A stretch of DNA of 32,286 bases from Okeania sp. SIO1I7 (GCA_010672585.1 JAAHGF010000049.1:1-32286), one strand, 5' to 3'. Shown: positions 7,090 through 15,214, counted from the first letter of the stretch. Made by a program: numbers and translations. Notes: generated by a model from the letters alone, not told the origin.

Positions 7090-10000
7090 ATGTCAATGGC
7101 CTACACTACTTTAAAAAAATTTATATCTTTTATACCAATCTGCTTACACACAGAAAATTTGCAGGTAGTATGGTCAATTCTCTGTAAAGAAAAATACAAT
7201 GAGTTAGTAGTAGTAAATCATCAGCACCAACCACTAGGACTAATTTACTTACATAATTTAATTCCCGATATAGATTTAAAGTCTGAAACTCAATCTTCTC
7301 AAAATCATGCTCTAATTTTGAATTGGCAACAACCTCTATCTGAAGTAAGTTCTTTGACACTCAATAGTCTGAGAGTTTTATCAGCAGATTTACCTATTAC
7401 TAAGCTATGGCCATATCTCCAGGCACAATCAGAAGGGCAAATTAATCAAGAATCTGATACTTTAGACCTTGCATCTCCTAGTACACCTATTGCATTGGTA
7501 GACAAGGAAGGTAAATTTTTAGGGTTGCTAAATACCTTGCGTCTACTAGAATTTATTGCCATAAATCAAGATCGAGAGGCAGAATTAAGTAGAAAAAGTT
7601 GTATCTCTGCTCCAGAAAATGTTCTAAAAACATCTGGGAAGTTTTTACCTACACCTACTCCCAAGGAAAATTTGCAACCCCAGACAACAGCAGAGACTTC
7701 TTCTTACCTCTATTCACTAATAGAGCTTTTAGAAAAACTGCCTCTACCTTTAATGTTACAGAGCAATGACGGCGAAATTATTAAGCAAAATCTGGCATGG
7801 CGTTCTCAGATCACAAAAGAATCTGATTTGATGGAAATTGCAGATGCTGTTGTAAGTTTATCTACCAAAAATATCAAACAACAGTCCAGAAGAGTAGAAA
7901 TGCCAGATTCTCTAGCAGTAGTGAAAGATATGATTACATTGTCATGTCCAGCTACAACTAATTGGAGATTTTCTCCTGCAACACTTTTACAAGAACGAGC
8001 AAAATTGCCAGAGTCAAATTCTGCTTCTAGCTTTTGTTATTACACTCAACCAGATACCTATATTTGTACTTGTCCTCAAGAAAATGGCCAGGAACGAGTA
8101 TGGCAGTTTAGTAGTCAACCATTATTTGACTTGACATTAATTTTAGCTCAGGATGTCACGGAGCAACGCTTGATAGCAAAAGAGTTGGAAGCTAAAAATG
8201 CTGATTTGATTCAGCTTAATCGACTTAAGGACGAATTTTTGGCTTGTATTAGCCATGAGCTGAAAACGCCTTTAACTGCTGTATTGGGTTTATCTAGTTT
8301 ATTGAAGGAGCAAGCTCTGGGGAGTCTTAATGAACGTCAAGCTCGTTATGCTCAACTAATTCATCAAAGTGGTCGTCATTTAATGGCTGTAGTTAATGAT
8401 ATTCTAGATTTGACTCGTATGGAAACAGGTCAGATGGAGTTGAATTCTGAACCTGTGGATATTCAGAAGGTTTGCGATCGCGCTTTTCAAGAGGCTTTAC
8501 AACTTCAGTATAAAAATACTCAAGATTCATCTTCTTCCTCACTACCTGATTCTTTAAAAGCAAAGTATACATTGGAAATAGAATCTGGTCTAAATACTTT
8601 TATTGCAGATGAATTGCGTTTGCGTCAGATGTTGGTAAATTTGTTATCCAATGCTTTGAAGTTTACTCCAGCAGATGGCAAGATGGGATTGAAAGTAGCT
8701 AAATGGGAAAAGTGGATAACTTTTACAGTTTGGGACTGTGGCATTGGTATTCCAGCAGACAAGCAACATTTGATTTTTCAGAAGTTTCAACAATTAGAAA
8801 ATCCTCTGACTCGTCAGTTTGAAGGGACTGGTTTAGGTTTGGTATTAACTCAACGTTTAGCTCGTTTACATGGTGGGGATGTTACGTTTATTTCTCAGGA
8901 AGGTAAAGGAAGTGAGTTTACGTTAATTTTGCCTCCAAGTCCGCCTCAAAAAGATTTAGGAACTGAAGGATGGGAAACAAATGATTATCTCAAAGAACAA
9001 GGATTAATTCCTACTCGGAAAAGTGAAGTTGGTACAAAAAAATATAGTAAGTTACCTGTTAACAATTACCAAGTACCTGTTATTAATTATTCATCTCGTT
9101 TAGTTTTGATTGTTGAAGCAGCACCACTATTTATTGAAGATTTAACAAATAAATTAACAGGTTTAGGTTATCGAGTTGTTATTGCACGTTCTGGCACAGA
9201 AGCGGTGGAAAAGGCGCGAAAATTACAACCAAAATTTATATTTCTTAATCCATTACTGCCTCTTTTATCGGGTTGGGATGTATTAACTCTGCTGAAAACG
9301 GATGTTGATACTTGTCAGATTCCTGTAGTAATAACTGCAACTAGAGGGGATAAAGAACGAGCGATAAATAATGGTGCAAATAAGTTTTTAAGTTTACCTG
9401 TGGAACAATTAGAATTAGAAGAAGTACTGGCAGAATTTCCTGATTCAGCATCACAAAATCATTATCAAAAGTTAGTAATTATGCGCTTAGTTCCAGGTAA
9501 ATATGAGTTTCAGCAGTCTACAGAAGAAAATTATATTTATGAGGAGAAGTTCCCTTCGCTGCCAGGAGAATACACAGTAATAGAAGCAGATGATTTAGCT
9601 CAAGCAAATTTACTTGCTAAGATTTGGCAACCTAATGTCATTCTGATCGAAAAAGTTAGTAATTCAGTAAGTCCAGTTAAATTTATTAATAAATTCAGTC
9701 AATATTCTACTTTAACAGCTATTCCTTTAGTAACTCTAGATTCTGAAACTACTCAAGTGGCTAATCAATTTAAACAACTTTCTGTGTTTCCTTTTTTGGC
9801 TTTTGAGAAAAATGACAATAATTTAACAGAAACAAAACTTGATTATGAATATTTAAATTCTGCGTTGTGTCAAGTAATTTCTATTGCTGCGGGTATGAGT
9901 TGGCTGCCTACTATATTAGTTATGGATGTGGCAAATATTGAGGATTTTACAGTACCTTTAACAGATGTTTTGTCTGAGGAAGCTATTGTTAATTTCTCAG

Positions 10001-10485
10001 ATTTGACTTCTGAACAAAAGGGGAGAGACTTAGGAAATAATACTTTTAGTTCTCCGATTTTTCCTGCTTTGAGTTCTGATTTAGAAGTGGCTAATCAAAG
10101 TTGGAAATATTGTGAACAAACAAAATTACCAATTGATAGTACACAGGTATTAGTTCAATATATTCAAACTTCTGGGTTTAAAGGTTTAATTGCTAAATCT
10201 TGGGTTGAAGTTTTGTCACAATTGAAAAATCAGAGTGTGGATTTATTATTAATTTGTTTACGGAGAAATTTACCACCTGGTTTGGATAAAGCATTATCTG
10301 ATTTAGAGCAAATAGTTACAAAACCTCCTATATTAGTGTTGGAATATTATGATTATAAACTACCCAAAAATATGACAGTAGAAAGTTTAAATTTAGTCTT
10401 GAGCAAGGTAGCTACAAAAATTTTGCCTTCTGATTTGTCAATAGTAGCTTTGTTGGAAGAAATTAAGGGTCAGTTGATATTTTAG
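7090..10485 (+). CDS. Hybrid sensor histidine kinase: CBS pair, PAS-like, HisKA-HATPase, degenerate receivers
   Basis: This is an 1131-residue cytosolic signalling kinase with no clear membrane segment. Residues about 10-160 look like a CBS pair (ELVVVNHQHQPLGLIYLHNL, ALVDKEGKFLGLL), a candidate adenine-nucleotide sensor. Residues about 205-365 look PAS-like. The HisKA domain carries the H-box ISHELKTPLTA with phosphoacceptor H389. The HATPase domain has an N box with N521, a G1 box DCGIGIP from D549, and GTGLGL. The C-terminal half holds a receiver-like domain (about 670-790). There E676 stands in the acidic pocket and N720 replaces the phosphoacceptor Asp (FLNPLLPLLSGWD). Two further receiver-like folds follow, also without the Asp. 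It is divergent from kaiA. The kinase-plus-pseudoreceiver build recalls CikA, but the N-terminus is CBS rather than GAF, so it is not simply cikA. No SD sequence precedes either ATG (7090 or 7096). Confidence 0.9.
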   Translation: MSMAYTTLKKFISFIPICLHTENLQVVWSILCKEKYNELVVVNHQHQPLGLIYLHNLIPDIDLKSETQSSQNHALILNWQQPLSEVSSLTLNSLRVLSADLPITKLWPYLQAQSEGQINQESDTLDLASPSTPIALVDKEGKFLGLLNTLRLLEFIAINQDREAELSRKSCISAPENVLKTSGKFLPTPTPKENLQPQTTAETSSYLYSLIELLEKLPLPLMLQSNDGEIIKQNLAWRSQITKESDLMEIADAVVSLSTKNIKQQSRRVEMPDSLAVVKDMITLSCPATTNWRFSPATLLQERAKLPESNSASSFCYYTQPDTYICTCPQENGQERVWQFSSQPLFDLTLILAQDVTEQRLIAKELEAKNADLIQLNRLKDEFLACISHELKTPLTAVLGLSSLLKEQALGSLNERQARYAQLIHQSGRHLMAVVNDILDLTRMETGQMELNSEPVDIQKVCDRAFQEALQLQYKNTQDSSSSSLPDSLKAKYTLEIESGLNTFIADELRLRQMLVNLLSNALKFTPADGKMGLKVAKWEKWITFTVWDCGIGIPADKQHLIFQKFQQLENPLTRQFEGTGLGLVLTQRLARLHGGDVTFISQEGKGSEFTLILPPSPPQKDLGTEGWETNDYLKEQGLIPTRKSEVGTKKYSKLPVNNYQVPVINYSSRLVLIVEAAPLFIEDLTNKLTGLGYRVVIARSGTEAVEKARKLQPKFIFLNPLLPLLSGWDVLTLLKTDVDTCQIPVVITATRGDKERAINNGANKFLSLPVEQLELEEVLAEFPDSASQNHYQKLVIMRLVPGKYEFQQSTEENYIYEEKFPSLPGEYTVIEADDLAQANLLAKIWQPNVILIEKVSNSVSPVKFINKFSQYSTLTAIPLVTLDSETTQVANQFKQLSVFPFLAFEKNDNNLTETKLDYEYLNSALCQVISIAAGMSWLPTILVMDVANIEDFTVPLTDVLSEEAIVNFSDLTSEQKGRDLGNNTFSSPIFPALSSDLEVANQSWKYCEQTKLPIDSTQVLVQYIQTSGFKGLIAKSWVEVLSQLKNQSVDLLLICLRRNLPPGLDKALSDLEQIVTKPPILVLEYYDYKLPKNMTVESLNLVLSKVATKILPSDLSIVALLEEIKGQLIF

Positions 10486-10581
10486 GGAGTAGGGAGTAGG
10501 GAGTAGGGAGTAATTCTTGACTTAGTTTGAGCATTTACAAATATTTGTGGCCTATTTGCGTAGTGCTATATCTAGAATTCG
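10486..10581. repeat. GGGAGTA heptamer repeats after the kinase gene
   Basis: About four copies of the 7-bp repeat GGGAGTA lie at 10485-10512 directly after the kinase stop codon. This is a short tandem repeat of the type common in filamentous cyanobacteria. The rest up to 10581 is plain AT-rich spacer. Confidence 0.7.
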
Positions 10582-11594
10582 ATAACTAAGACGTTGTAGT
10601 TAGAGAAATTTTCCATCACAGGCAAAGCTCAAAAATTCTCGGTGACTCTAAAATCTAATAACTAAGACGTTGTAGTTATTAGTTATAGAAATTTTTAATC
10701 ACACAGAAAGCTCAATATTCTCAGTTCCTCTAAAATCTAATAACTAAGACGTTATAGTTATTAGTTATAGAAATTTTCAACTCAAAGAAAGCTCAATATT
10801 CTCAGTTCCTCTAAAATCTGATAACTAAGACGTTGCAGTTAGGGAAATTTTTCACCACAGGCAAAGCCCTTAATTCTGAGTTCCTCTACAATCTAATAAC
10901 TAAGACGTTGTAGTTAGAGAAATTTTCAACGACTCAGAAAGTTCCTCATTCTCGGTGTCTCTACAATCTAATAACTAAGACGTTGTAGTTATTAGTTATA
11001 GAAATTTTCAATCACACAGAAAGCTCAATATTTTCAGTTCCTCTAAAATCTGATAACTAAGACGTTGTAGTTAGGGAAATTTTCCACCACAGGCAAAGCT
11101 CAATTTTCTCGGTGACTTTAAAATCTAATAACTAAGACGTTGTAGTTATTAGTTATAGAAATTTTCAATCACACAGAAAGCTCAATATTTTCAGTTCCTC
11201 TAAAATCTGATAACTAAGACGTTGTAGTTAGGGAAATTTTCCACCACAGGCAAAGCTTAATTTTCTCGGTGACTTTAAAATCTAATAACTAAGACGTTGT
11301 AGTTATCAGTTATAGAAATTTTCAATCACACAGAAAGCTCAATATTCTCAGTTCCTCTAAAATCTAATAACTAAGACGTTGTAGTTATTAGTTATAGAAA
11401 TTTTCAACTCAAAGAAAGCTCAATATTCTCAGTTCCTCTAAAATCTGATAACTAAGACGTTGTAGTTAGGGAAATTTTCGACCACAAGCAAAGCTCAATT
11501 TTCTCGGTGACTCTAAAATCTGATAACTAAGACGTTGTAGTTATCAGTTATAGAAATTTTCAACTCTCAGAAAGCTCAATATTCTCAGTTCCTC
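10582..11594. repeat. Tandem array of 13 units (75/82 bp), each with a near-palindromic core
   Basis: Thirteen units begin at 10582, 10658, 10740, 10821, 10896, 10971, 11053, 11128, 11210, 11285, 11367, 11448 and 11523. Each opens with the near-palindrome TAACTAAGACGTTGTAGTTA or a one-base variant. Two unit types occur. Type A (81-82 bp) continues TTAGTTATAGAAATTTTC and then contains AGAAAGCTCAATATTCTCAG. Type B (75-76 bp) continues GGGAAATTTTC or AGAGAAATTTTC and then contains CAGGCAAAGCTCAA and TCTCGGTGACT. The order is B A A B B A B A B A A B A, and the A-A-B block appears twice. In A units the palindrome extends outward (CTAATAACTA with TAGTTATTAG), and in the last unit both arms change together to CTGATAACTA/TAGTTATCAG. 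A+B is 157 bp, not a multiple of three, and TAA/TAG stops recur, so it is not coding. The whole unit is conserved, not just a core, so it is not CRISPR. Confidence 0.95.
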
Positions 11595-12012
11595 GTAAAT
11601 ATTTTTCTTCTCTAGTTTGACGTTCAATTCAATTCTATTACTCAACACGAAACTTCCTGAAAATTCTCTCAGCATTAAGAATTAACAAGAAGTTAATGTA
11701 ATTTGAGGTTTATACATTTTCTGACTTCTGGGATAACTAAATTCAATACTCAACATTCTGGGTAAATATTTTTCTTCTCTAGTTTGATGCTCAATTTAAT
11801 TCTATTACTCAAGGCAAAATTTCCTGAAAATTCTCTCAGCATTAAGAATTAGCAAGAAGTTAATGTAATTTGAGGTTTATACATTTTCTGACTTCTGGGA
11901 TAACTAAATTCAATACTCAACATTCTGGGTAAATATTTTTCTTCTCTAGTTTGATGCTCAATTTAATTCTATTACTCAACGCAAAATTTCCTGAAAATTC
12001 TCTCAGGATTAA
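11595..12012. repeat. 167-bp tandem repeat, about 2.5 copies
   Basis: Copies start at 11595, 11762 and 11929 with GTAAATATTTTTCTTCTCTA. The period is 167 bp in both intervals. The third copy breaks off near 12012 after CTGAAAATTCTCTCAG. Copies 2 and 3 are more alike than copy 1 is to either. Internal landmarks are CAAGAAGTTAATGTAATTTG and TTTCTGACTTCTGGGATAAC. The period is not a multiple of three and no ORF crosses it. The array abuts the 13-unit array with no gap but shares no obvious unit sequence with it. Confidence 0.93.
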
Positions 12013-12125
12013 GAAAGAGATTGTCTAGGTATCAATGATGAGGTGAAATTTACTCAGATATTTTCTGAAATGGAAAGATATTTGTCTTTTGATTGAATAT
12101 TTAATCAATAAATAATTAAGGAGCA

Positions 12126-12503
12126 GTTATTCTTATATCAGACACCATTAGAGTAATAACTTATGGCAGTATTAACACCGCTACAACTGATAATAAAGAA
12201 GGTGCAAAAAGTATTAATTCTAGATTTTCTACAGAAAAGTATTCTAAATCATCCGATAAAAAGATTAGAGAGTATGAAGTTGCAGTGGATACTTTAGAGG
12301 CAGAAATGGGTAATTTGATAAATGTTTTTGAGCGGTTGCTAACTAGAGCATAAAAACAAACTCAGACTGAAATTCAACTAGATGAAATAGAACTTTCTGT
12401 TGAAGTTAATGGAGAAGGAAAAGTGAGTCTTTTCGGAAGTGGTGGAAAAGCTGGTGCAAAAGGTGCTATAAAACTTAAATTTAAGCGACAGCTACAAAAC
12501 TGA
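12126..12503 (+). pseudogene. Pepco-like small protein gene, no standard start, internal TAA
   Basis: One frame runs from about 12126 to a TGA at 12501-12503, interrupted only by TAA at 12351-12353. The first part contains VILISDTIRVITYGSIN and KKIREYEVAVDTLEAEMGNL. The second contains QTQTEIQLDEIELSVEVNGE and GAKGAIKLKFKR. The glycine-rich C-terminus ending in a basic strand resembles the small Pepco-type (peptidase-co-occurring) proteins found beside cyanobacterial caspase-like peptidases. That identification is from memory. A good ribosome-binding site, AAGGAG (12118-12123), stands five bases before ATT at 12129, where a start codon is expected, so the start seems mutated. The peptidase gene follows directly, which fits a former two-gene unit. 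Confidence 0.6.
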
Positions 12504-12766
12504 AATTCAACTAGGTGAGATAGAACTTTCTGTTGAAGTTGATGGAGAAAGAAAAGTTAGTCTTTTTGGAAGTGGTTTCAGCAATTAACAATTAACAATT
12601 AATAATTACCTCTCCCTTTGAGGGAGAGGATTGACTTTTAAGGAAAAAAAGATTTTTTTTTCCTTTGAAAGGGGAAGCTTTAAACCTGAATTATTTAATT
12701 ATTAATTATTCGGTAAAAGCTGTTGGAAAGGGTGCTATAAAACTTAAATTCAAGGGACATCAACAA
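12499..12766 (+). pseudogene. Second, interrupted copy of the Pepco-like C-terminal segment
   Basis: Bases 12499-12576 repeat 12367-12443 with a few changes (shared ACTGAAATTCAACTAG and ATAGAACTTTCTGTTGAAGT). Bases 12712-12766 repeat 12444-12497 (shared GGTGCTATAAAACTTAAATT). Between them sit 135 bp (12577-12711) that are absent from the first copy. The tandem duplication therefore came first and an insertion then split the second copy. The second copy ends at the start codon of the caspase-like gene. Confidence 0.75.
12577..12711. mobile_element. 135-bp hairpin-bearing insertion inside the Pepco-like duplication
   Basis: Comparison with the uninterrupted copy defines the insert, which is flanked by GGT on both sides. 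It contains a perfect 9-bp hairpin CCTCTCCCT-TTG-AGGGAGAGG (12609-12629) and an A-tract/T-tract hairpin (12640-12667). Its right end (GCTTTAAACCTGAATT and then AATTATTCGGT) matches, inverted, the left end of the element at 14861. It has no coding capacity and fits a MITE. Confidence 0.7.
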
Positions 12767-12767
12767 A

Positions 12768-13355
12768 ATGGCTAAGAAGTTTGCAATGACTATTGGAGTT
12801 AAGAAATATAAGTTCATTCGTCCTCTCAAGTATGCTGCAAATGATGCTAAAAAAATGCGAAACTTTTTACTTACGAAAGCAGGTTTTGATCAAGTTTGGC
12901 ACTACTCAGATTATTCTTCTAATAAATATAAATATCCAGGACGTTCTGATATAGAAATACAATTGGAAGAGATTGGAAATTTATCAATGGGGTCTGAGGA
13001 TTACTGTTGGTTTTTTTTCAGTGGCCATGGTTCCATACATGATGGTATTGAGTACCTCATACTTTCTGATACCCATAAAGATATTCAAAAAAGTGGAATT
13101 TCAGTTAACTATGTCATTCAGCAGCTCAAAAAATGTGGAGCGGGGAATGTTGTATTGTTTCTAGATATGTGCAGAGACCAGGGTATTAAAAGTATCGAAA
13201 GACCGGGAGAGCAAACTAAACAAAAAGCTCGTCAAATGGGAATGATTAGCTTTTTTTCTTGTAGTTCTAATGAATATTCTTGGGAACTACAAGAAAAAAA
13301 GCATGGAGCTTTTACTTATGCATTGTTAAAACTATTGGGTAAAGAGAAAGGATAA
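12768..13355 (+). CDS. Caspase-like (C14/metacaspase) peptidase domain, probably a truncated gene
   Basis: The 195 residues form the p20-like part of a caspase-fold cysteine peptidase (orthocaspase/metacaspase type). The catalytic His is H87 in FFFSGHGS and the catalytic Cys is C135 in VLFLDMCRDQG, with the specificity-related Asp before it (D133). The N-terminus AMTIGVKKYKFIRPLKYAAN is typical of the family. TAA at 13353 ends the frame, but the same frame then continues without any shift through family-like sequence (GRQTPCVVADPIEMSDFILI). The stop is therefore probably a nonsense mutation in a longer peptidase-plus-C-terminal-domain gene. Both catalytic residues survive, so the short product could still be active. 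The start ATG directly follows the Pepco-like relic. Confidence 0.85.
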   Translation: MAKKFAMTIGVKKYKFIRPLKYAANDAKKMRNFLLTKAGFDQVWHYSDYSSNKYKYPGRSDIEIQLEEIGNLSMGSEDYCWFFFSGHGSIHDGIEYLILSDTHKDIQKSGISVNYVIQQLKKCGAGNVVLFLDMCRDQGIKSIERPGEQTKQKARQMGMISFFSCSSNEYSWELQEKKHGAFTYALLKLLGKEKG

Positions 13356-14009
13356 ACTGTTAAAAAGTTAAATAAATCCCTGCAAAAAAGGGTGAAACAA
13401 TTAACAAAAAAGAAAGGACGACAAACTCCTTGTGTTGTAGCTGACCCAATTGAAATGTCTGATTTTATTTTGATACCAAAGTATGCAACGACAAGCAATT
13501 ATCAAAATGAAATAGAAGAGGATTTACTGACACCTATTGACGAAAAAATTGCATCACCAAAACTGCCAAAAGATTCAATTTGCGTAGAACAAAATATTGA
13601 ATTAGAGAATTTGGAGGAGTATCCTACTGAACCTCAAACAGATAGTTGTAATTGGCAGACTACAGATAATCAAGAGGAAGTAATGATTCTCCAGGAGTTC
13701 TTACAAGAAAGAGAAATAATAGAAAAACTTAGGAATCAAAGTAATGAAAAACAAGAAGAGATAGTAACACAAAATCAGTCAGTATTAACCACATTAAATA
13801 TTCAGGAAAAGTCTAATAAGTTTTCCTGCAAAAAAATATTAGTATCTACAGCATCAGTAGTAATGTTAGTCTTTGGTACTAATACCATTACTTTCAATCG
13901 ACTGCCACAAATAAATACTCAATTGCCTAAAGCACCTGCTCCAGGTATGAACAATAACTATAAAAGGATTCGACTTGTTGATGAAAGAGTTAATAATACC
14001 CAGGAATAA
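13356..14009 (+). pseudogene. Continuation of the caspase-like gene: end of peptidase domain, linker, membrane segment
   Basis: The frame is the same as the upstream peptidase and stays open from 13356 to a TAA at 14007. It starts TVKKLNKSLQKRVKQL and continues RQTPCVVADPIEMSDFILI, the usual end of this peptidase domain. An acidic Glu/Gln-rich linker and one hydrophobic segment (ILVSTASVVMLVFGTNTITF, about 13837-13896) follow. A GTG at 13392 could serve as a new start, but no ribosome-binding site supports it. The conserved reading frame shows it was once joined to the peptidase. Confidence 0.75.
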
Positions 14010-14720
14010 AATTTAGCAATTAGACAGTTTCATCAAAATGATATTCCGGCTGGCAAATGGGCTGTAGAAAGATTACTAGAAACAGGAAAATTAGAAAAAG
14101 CAAGAGAAGCGATCGCTGCCGTACCGGAACAACTCAAACACCATCCAGAAATTAATTTTCTTAAAGGTAGATTAGCTTGGGAAATTTTCCAAGATAGTAA
14201 TCAAAATAATCTGATAGATAAAGCTATAAGTTATTGGGAAAAAGCTACTGCTAAAAGTCAAAAAAATATTCAATATCAAAATGCTTTAGGTTTTGCTTAT
14301 TACACTAAAGGAGATATGGAAAAAGCTTATGGTTCTTGGTTAAAAGTATTAGTTTTTTCAGGATAAATATCTCTAGAGATGGAAAAATTTCGTCCTTTTT
14401 CTGATGGCGGTCAGGGAAATTTATCTATCAATAAGAGAGAAGCTATGAATGCTTATGCAGGTCTAGGTTTAGTCAAACTAAAATCTGCTAAAAATTTCCA
14501 AAAAGCTCCCGACCAAGCTTTAAAATATGTTAGTAAAGTGATGAGAGAAGCTGCCAAAGAGTTTCATATCCAACAATTACAAAAAAATTGGTTATGGTCT
14601 CCCACAGCTCGTCAAGATTGGGATTTATTATTGAGACTTCGATATCAGGAACAACCAGTTGAATATAATAAGCATTTTGAAGATATTGCAGTAATATCAT
14701 GTCCGGTTGAATACTTATAA
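14010..14720 (+). pseudogene. Continuation of the caspase-like gene: TPR-like C-terminal region with an internal TAA
   Basis: The frame continues after the second TAA and is broken by a third at 14364-14366. Segments such as KWAVERLLETGKLEKAREAI, HPEINFLKGRLAWEIF, KAISYWEKATAKSQKNIQYQ and NALGFAYYTKGDMEKAYGSW have the spacing of tetratricopeptide-like helical repeats. After 14367 the segment NAYAGLGLVKLKSAKNF continues the helical region. The last residues (about ISCPVEYL) are encoded inside a MITE that begins at 14694, so the true C-terminus is lost. An ATG at 14379 opens the last 113 codons but looks fortuitous. Confidence 0.75.
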
Positions 14721-14838
14721 ATAAATTACGGAGGAGTCAGGAGTTAGGAGGGAAGAAAGAAGAAGAAAAAAGCAATAAAATAATAAAGAGGAGGAAAAGG
14801 AGAAAGTTTTTTCATAACTAATTATCCGGACATGATAT
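14694..14838. mobile_element. 145-bp MITE-like element truncating the caspase-like gene
   Basis: Perfect 13-bp terminal inverted repeats, ATATCATGTCCGG (14694-14706) and CCGGACATGATAT (14826-14838), with weaker pairing for about 12 bp further in. The interior is purine-rich (GAGGAG, AAGAAGAAG) and has no ORF. The left end forms the last codons of the caspase-like reading frame. I could not define a target duplication. Confidence 0.7.
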
Positions 14839-14860
14839 AAGATATTGAAAATTAAAATTA

Positions 14861-15103
14861 ACCGAATAATTAAGGTTTAAAGCCTCTTATTCTTTGAATA
14901 AATCAAGAAAAAAAATCATGTTCACCAATACTCTTATTTTAAAGAGAGGTCATTTCAGTTATCAGTACCTCTGCAATAAGAAGGCTTGAAATATGAAACA
15001 TTCTCTTCTCTTGGTCGATTAGATATGGCGAGGAGACCTCGCCATCTCTCGACCGCTTTTTTATCTCCTTAAAAGGGAAGGCTTTAGAGCAGAATTTTTC
15101 GGT
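14861..15103. mobile_element. 243-bp MITE-like element with imperfect terminal inverted repeats
   Basis: The left end ACCGAATAATTAAGGTTTAA continues AGCCT. The complement of the right end (15079-15103) reads ACCGAAAAATTCTGCTCTAA and then AGCCT. The ends therefore match at both extremes and differ in the middle. The same end occurs in the insert at 12577-12711, and a related one at about 21332-21382. The interior carries the hairpin at 15013-15054. No coding sequence is present. Confidence 0.6.
15013..15062 (+). terminator. Strong hairpin plus T run, intrinsic-terminator-like
   Basis: A perfect 9-bp stem ATGGCGAGG/CCTCGCCAT around AGA (15025-15045) is extended by GGTCGA/TCGACC (15013-15018 and 15049-15054). 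GCTTTTTT follows at 15055-15062. It lies within a MITE-like element, downstream of the caspase-like relic on the plus strand and convergent with the glycosyltransferase gene. Confidence 0.5.
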
Positions 15104-15119
15104 AATTATTTATAGCGTT

Positions 15120-15214
15120 TCTCAAGTTACTGAGGTACAGTTGTTTTTCTTATTTTCTATTCCCTGTTTCCCTACTCCCTAAAATAAACGAATTTTGTAC
15201 CTCACGTTTCTTGA
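15120..15214. mobile_element. 95-bp inverted-repeat element
   Basis: The left arm TCAAGTTACTGAGGTACA and the complement of the right arm, TCAAGAAACGTGAGGTACA, pair with a few mismatches around a pyrimidine-rich centre (CCCTGTTTCCCTACTCCC). It has no coding capacity and lies just downstream of the glycosyltransferase stop. Confidence 0.5.

Noticed and set aside
10582-11594. CRISPR array
   Set aside because: The spacing looks CRISPR-like, but the supposed spacers are themselves repeated in two families, unit lengths alternate by 7 bp, and no cas gene is nearby.
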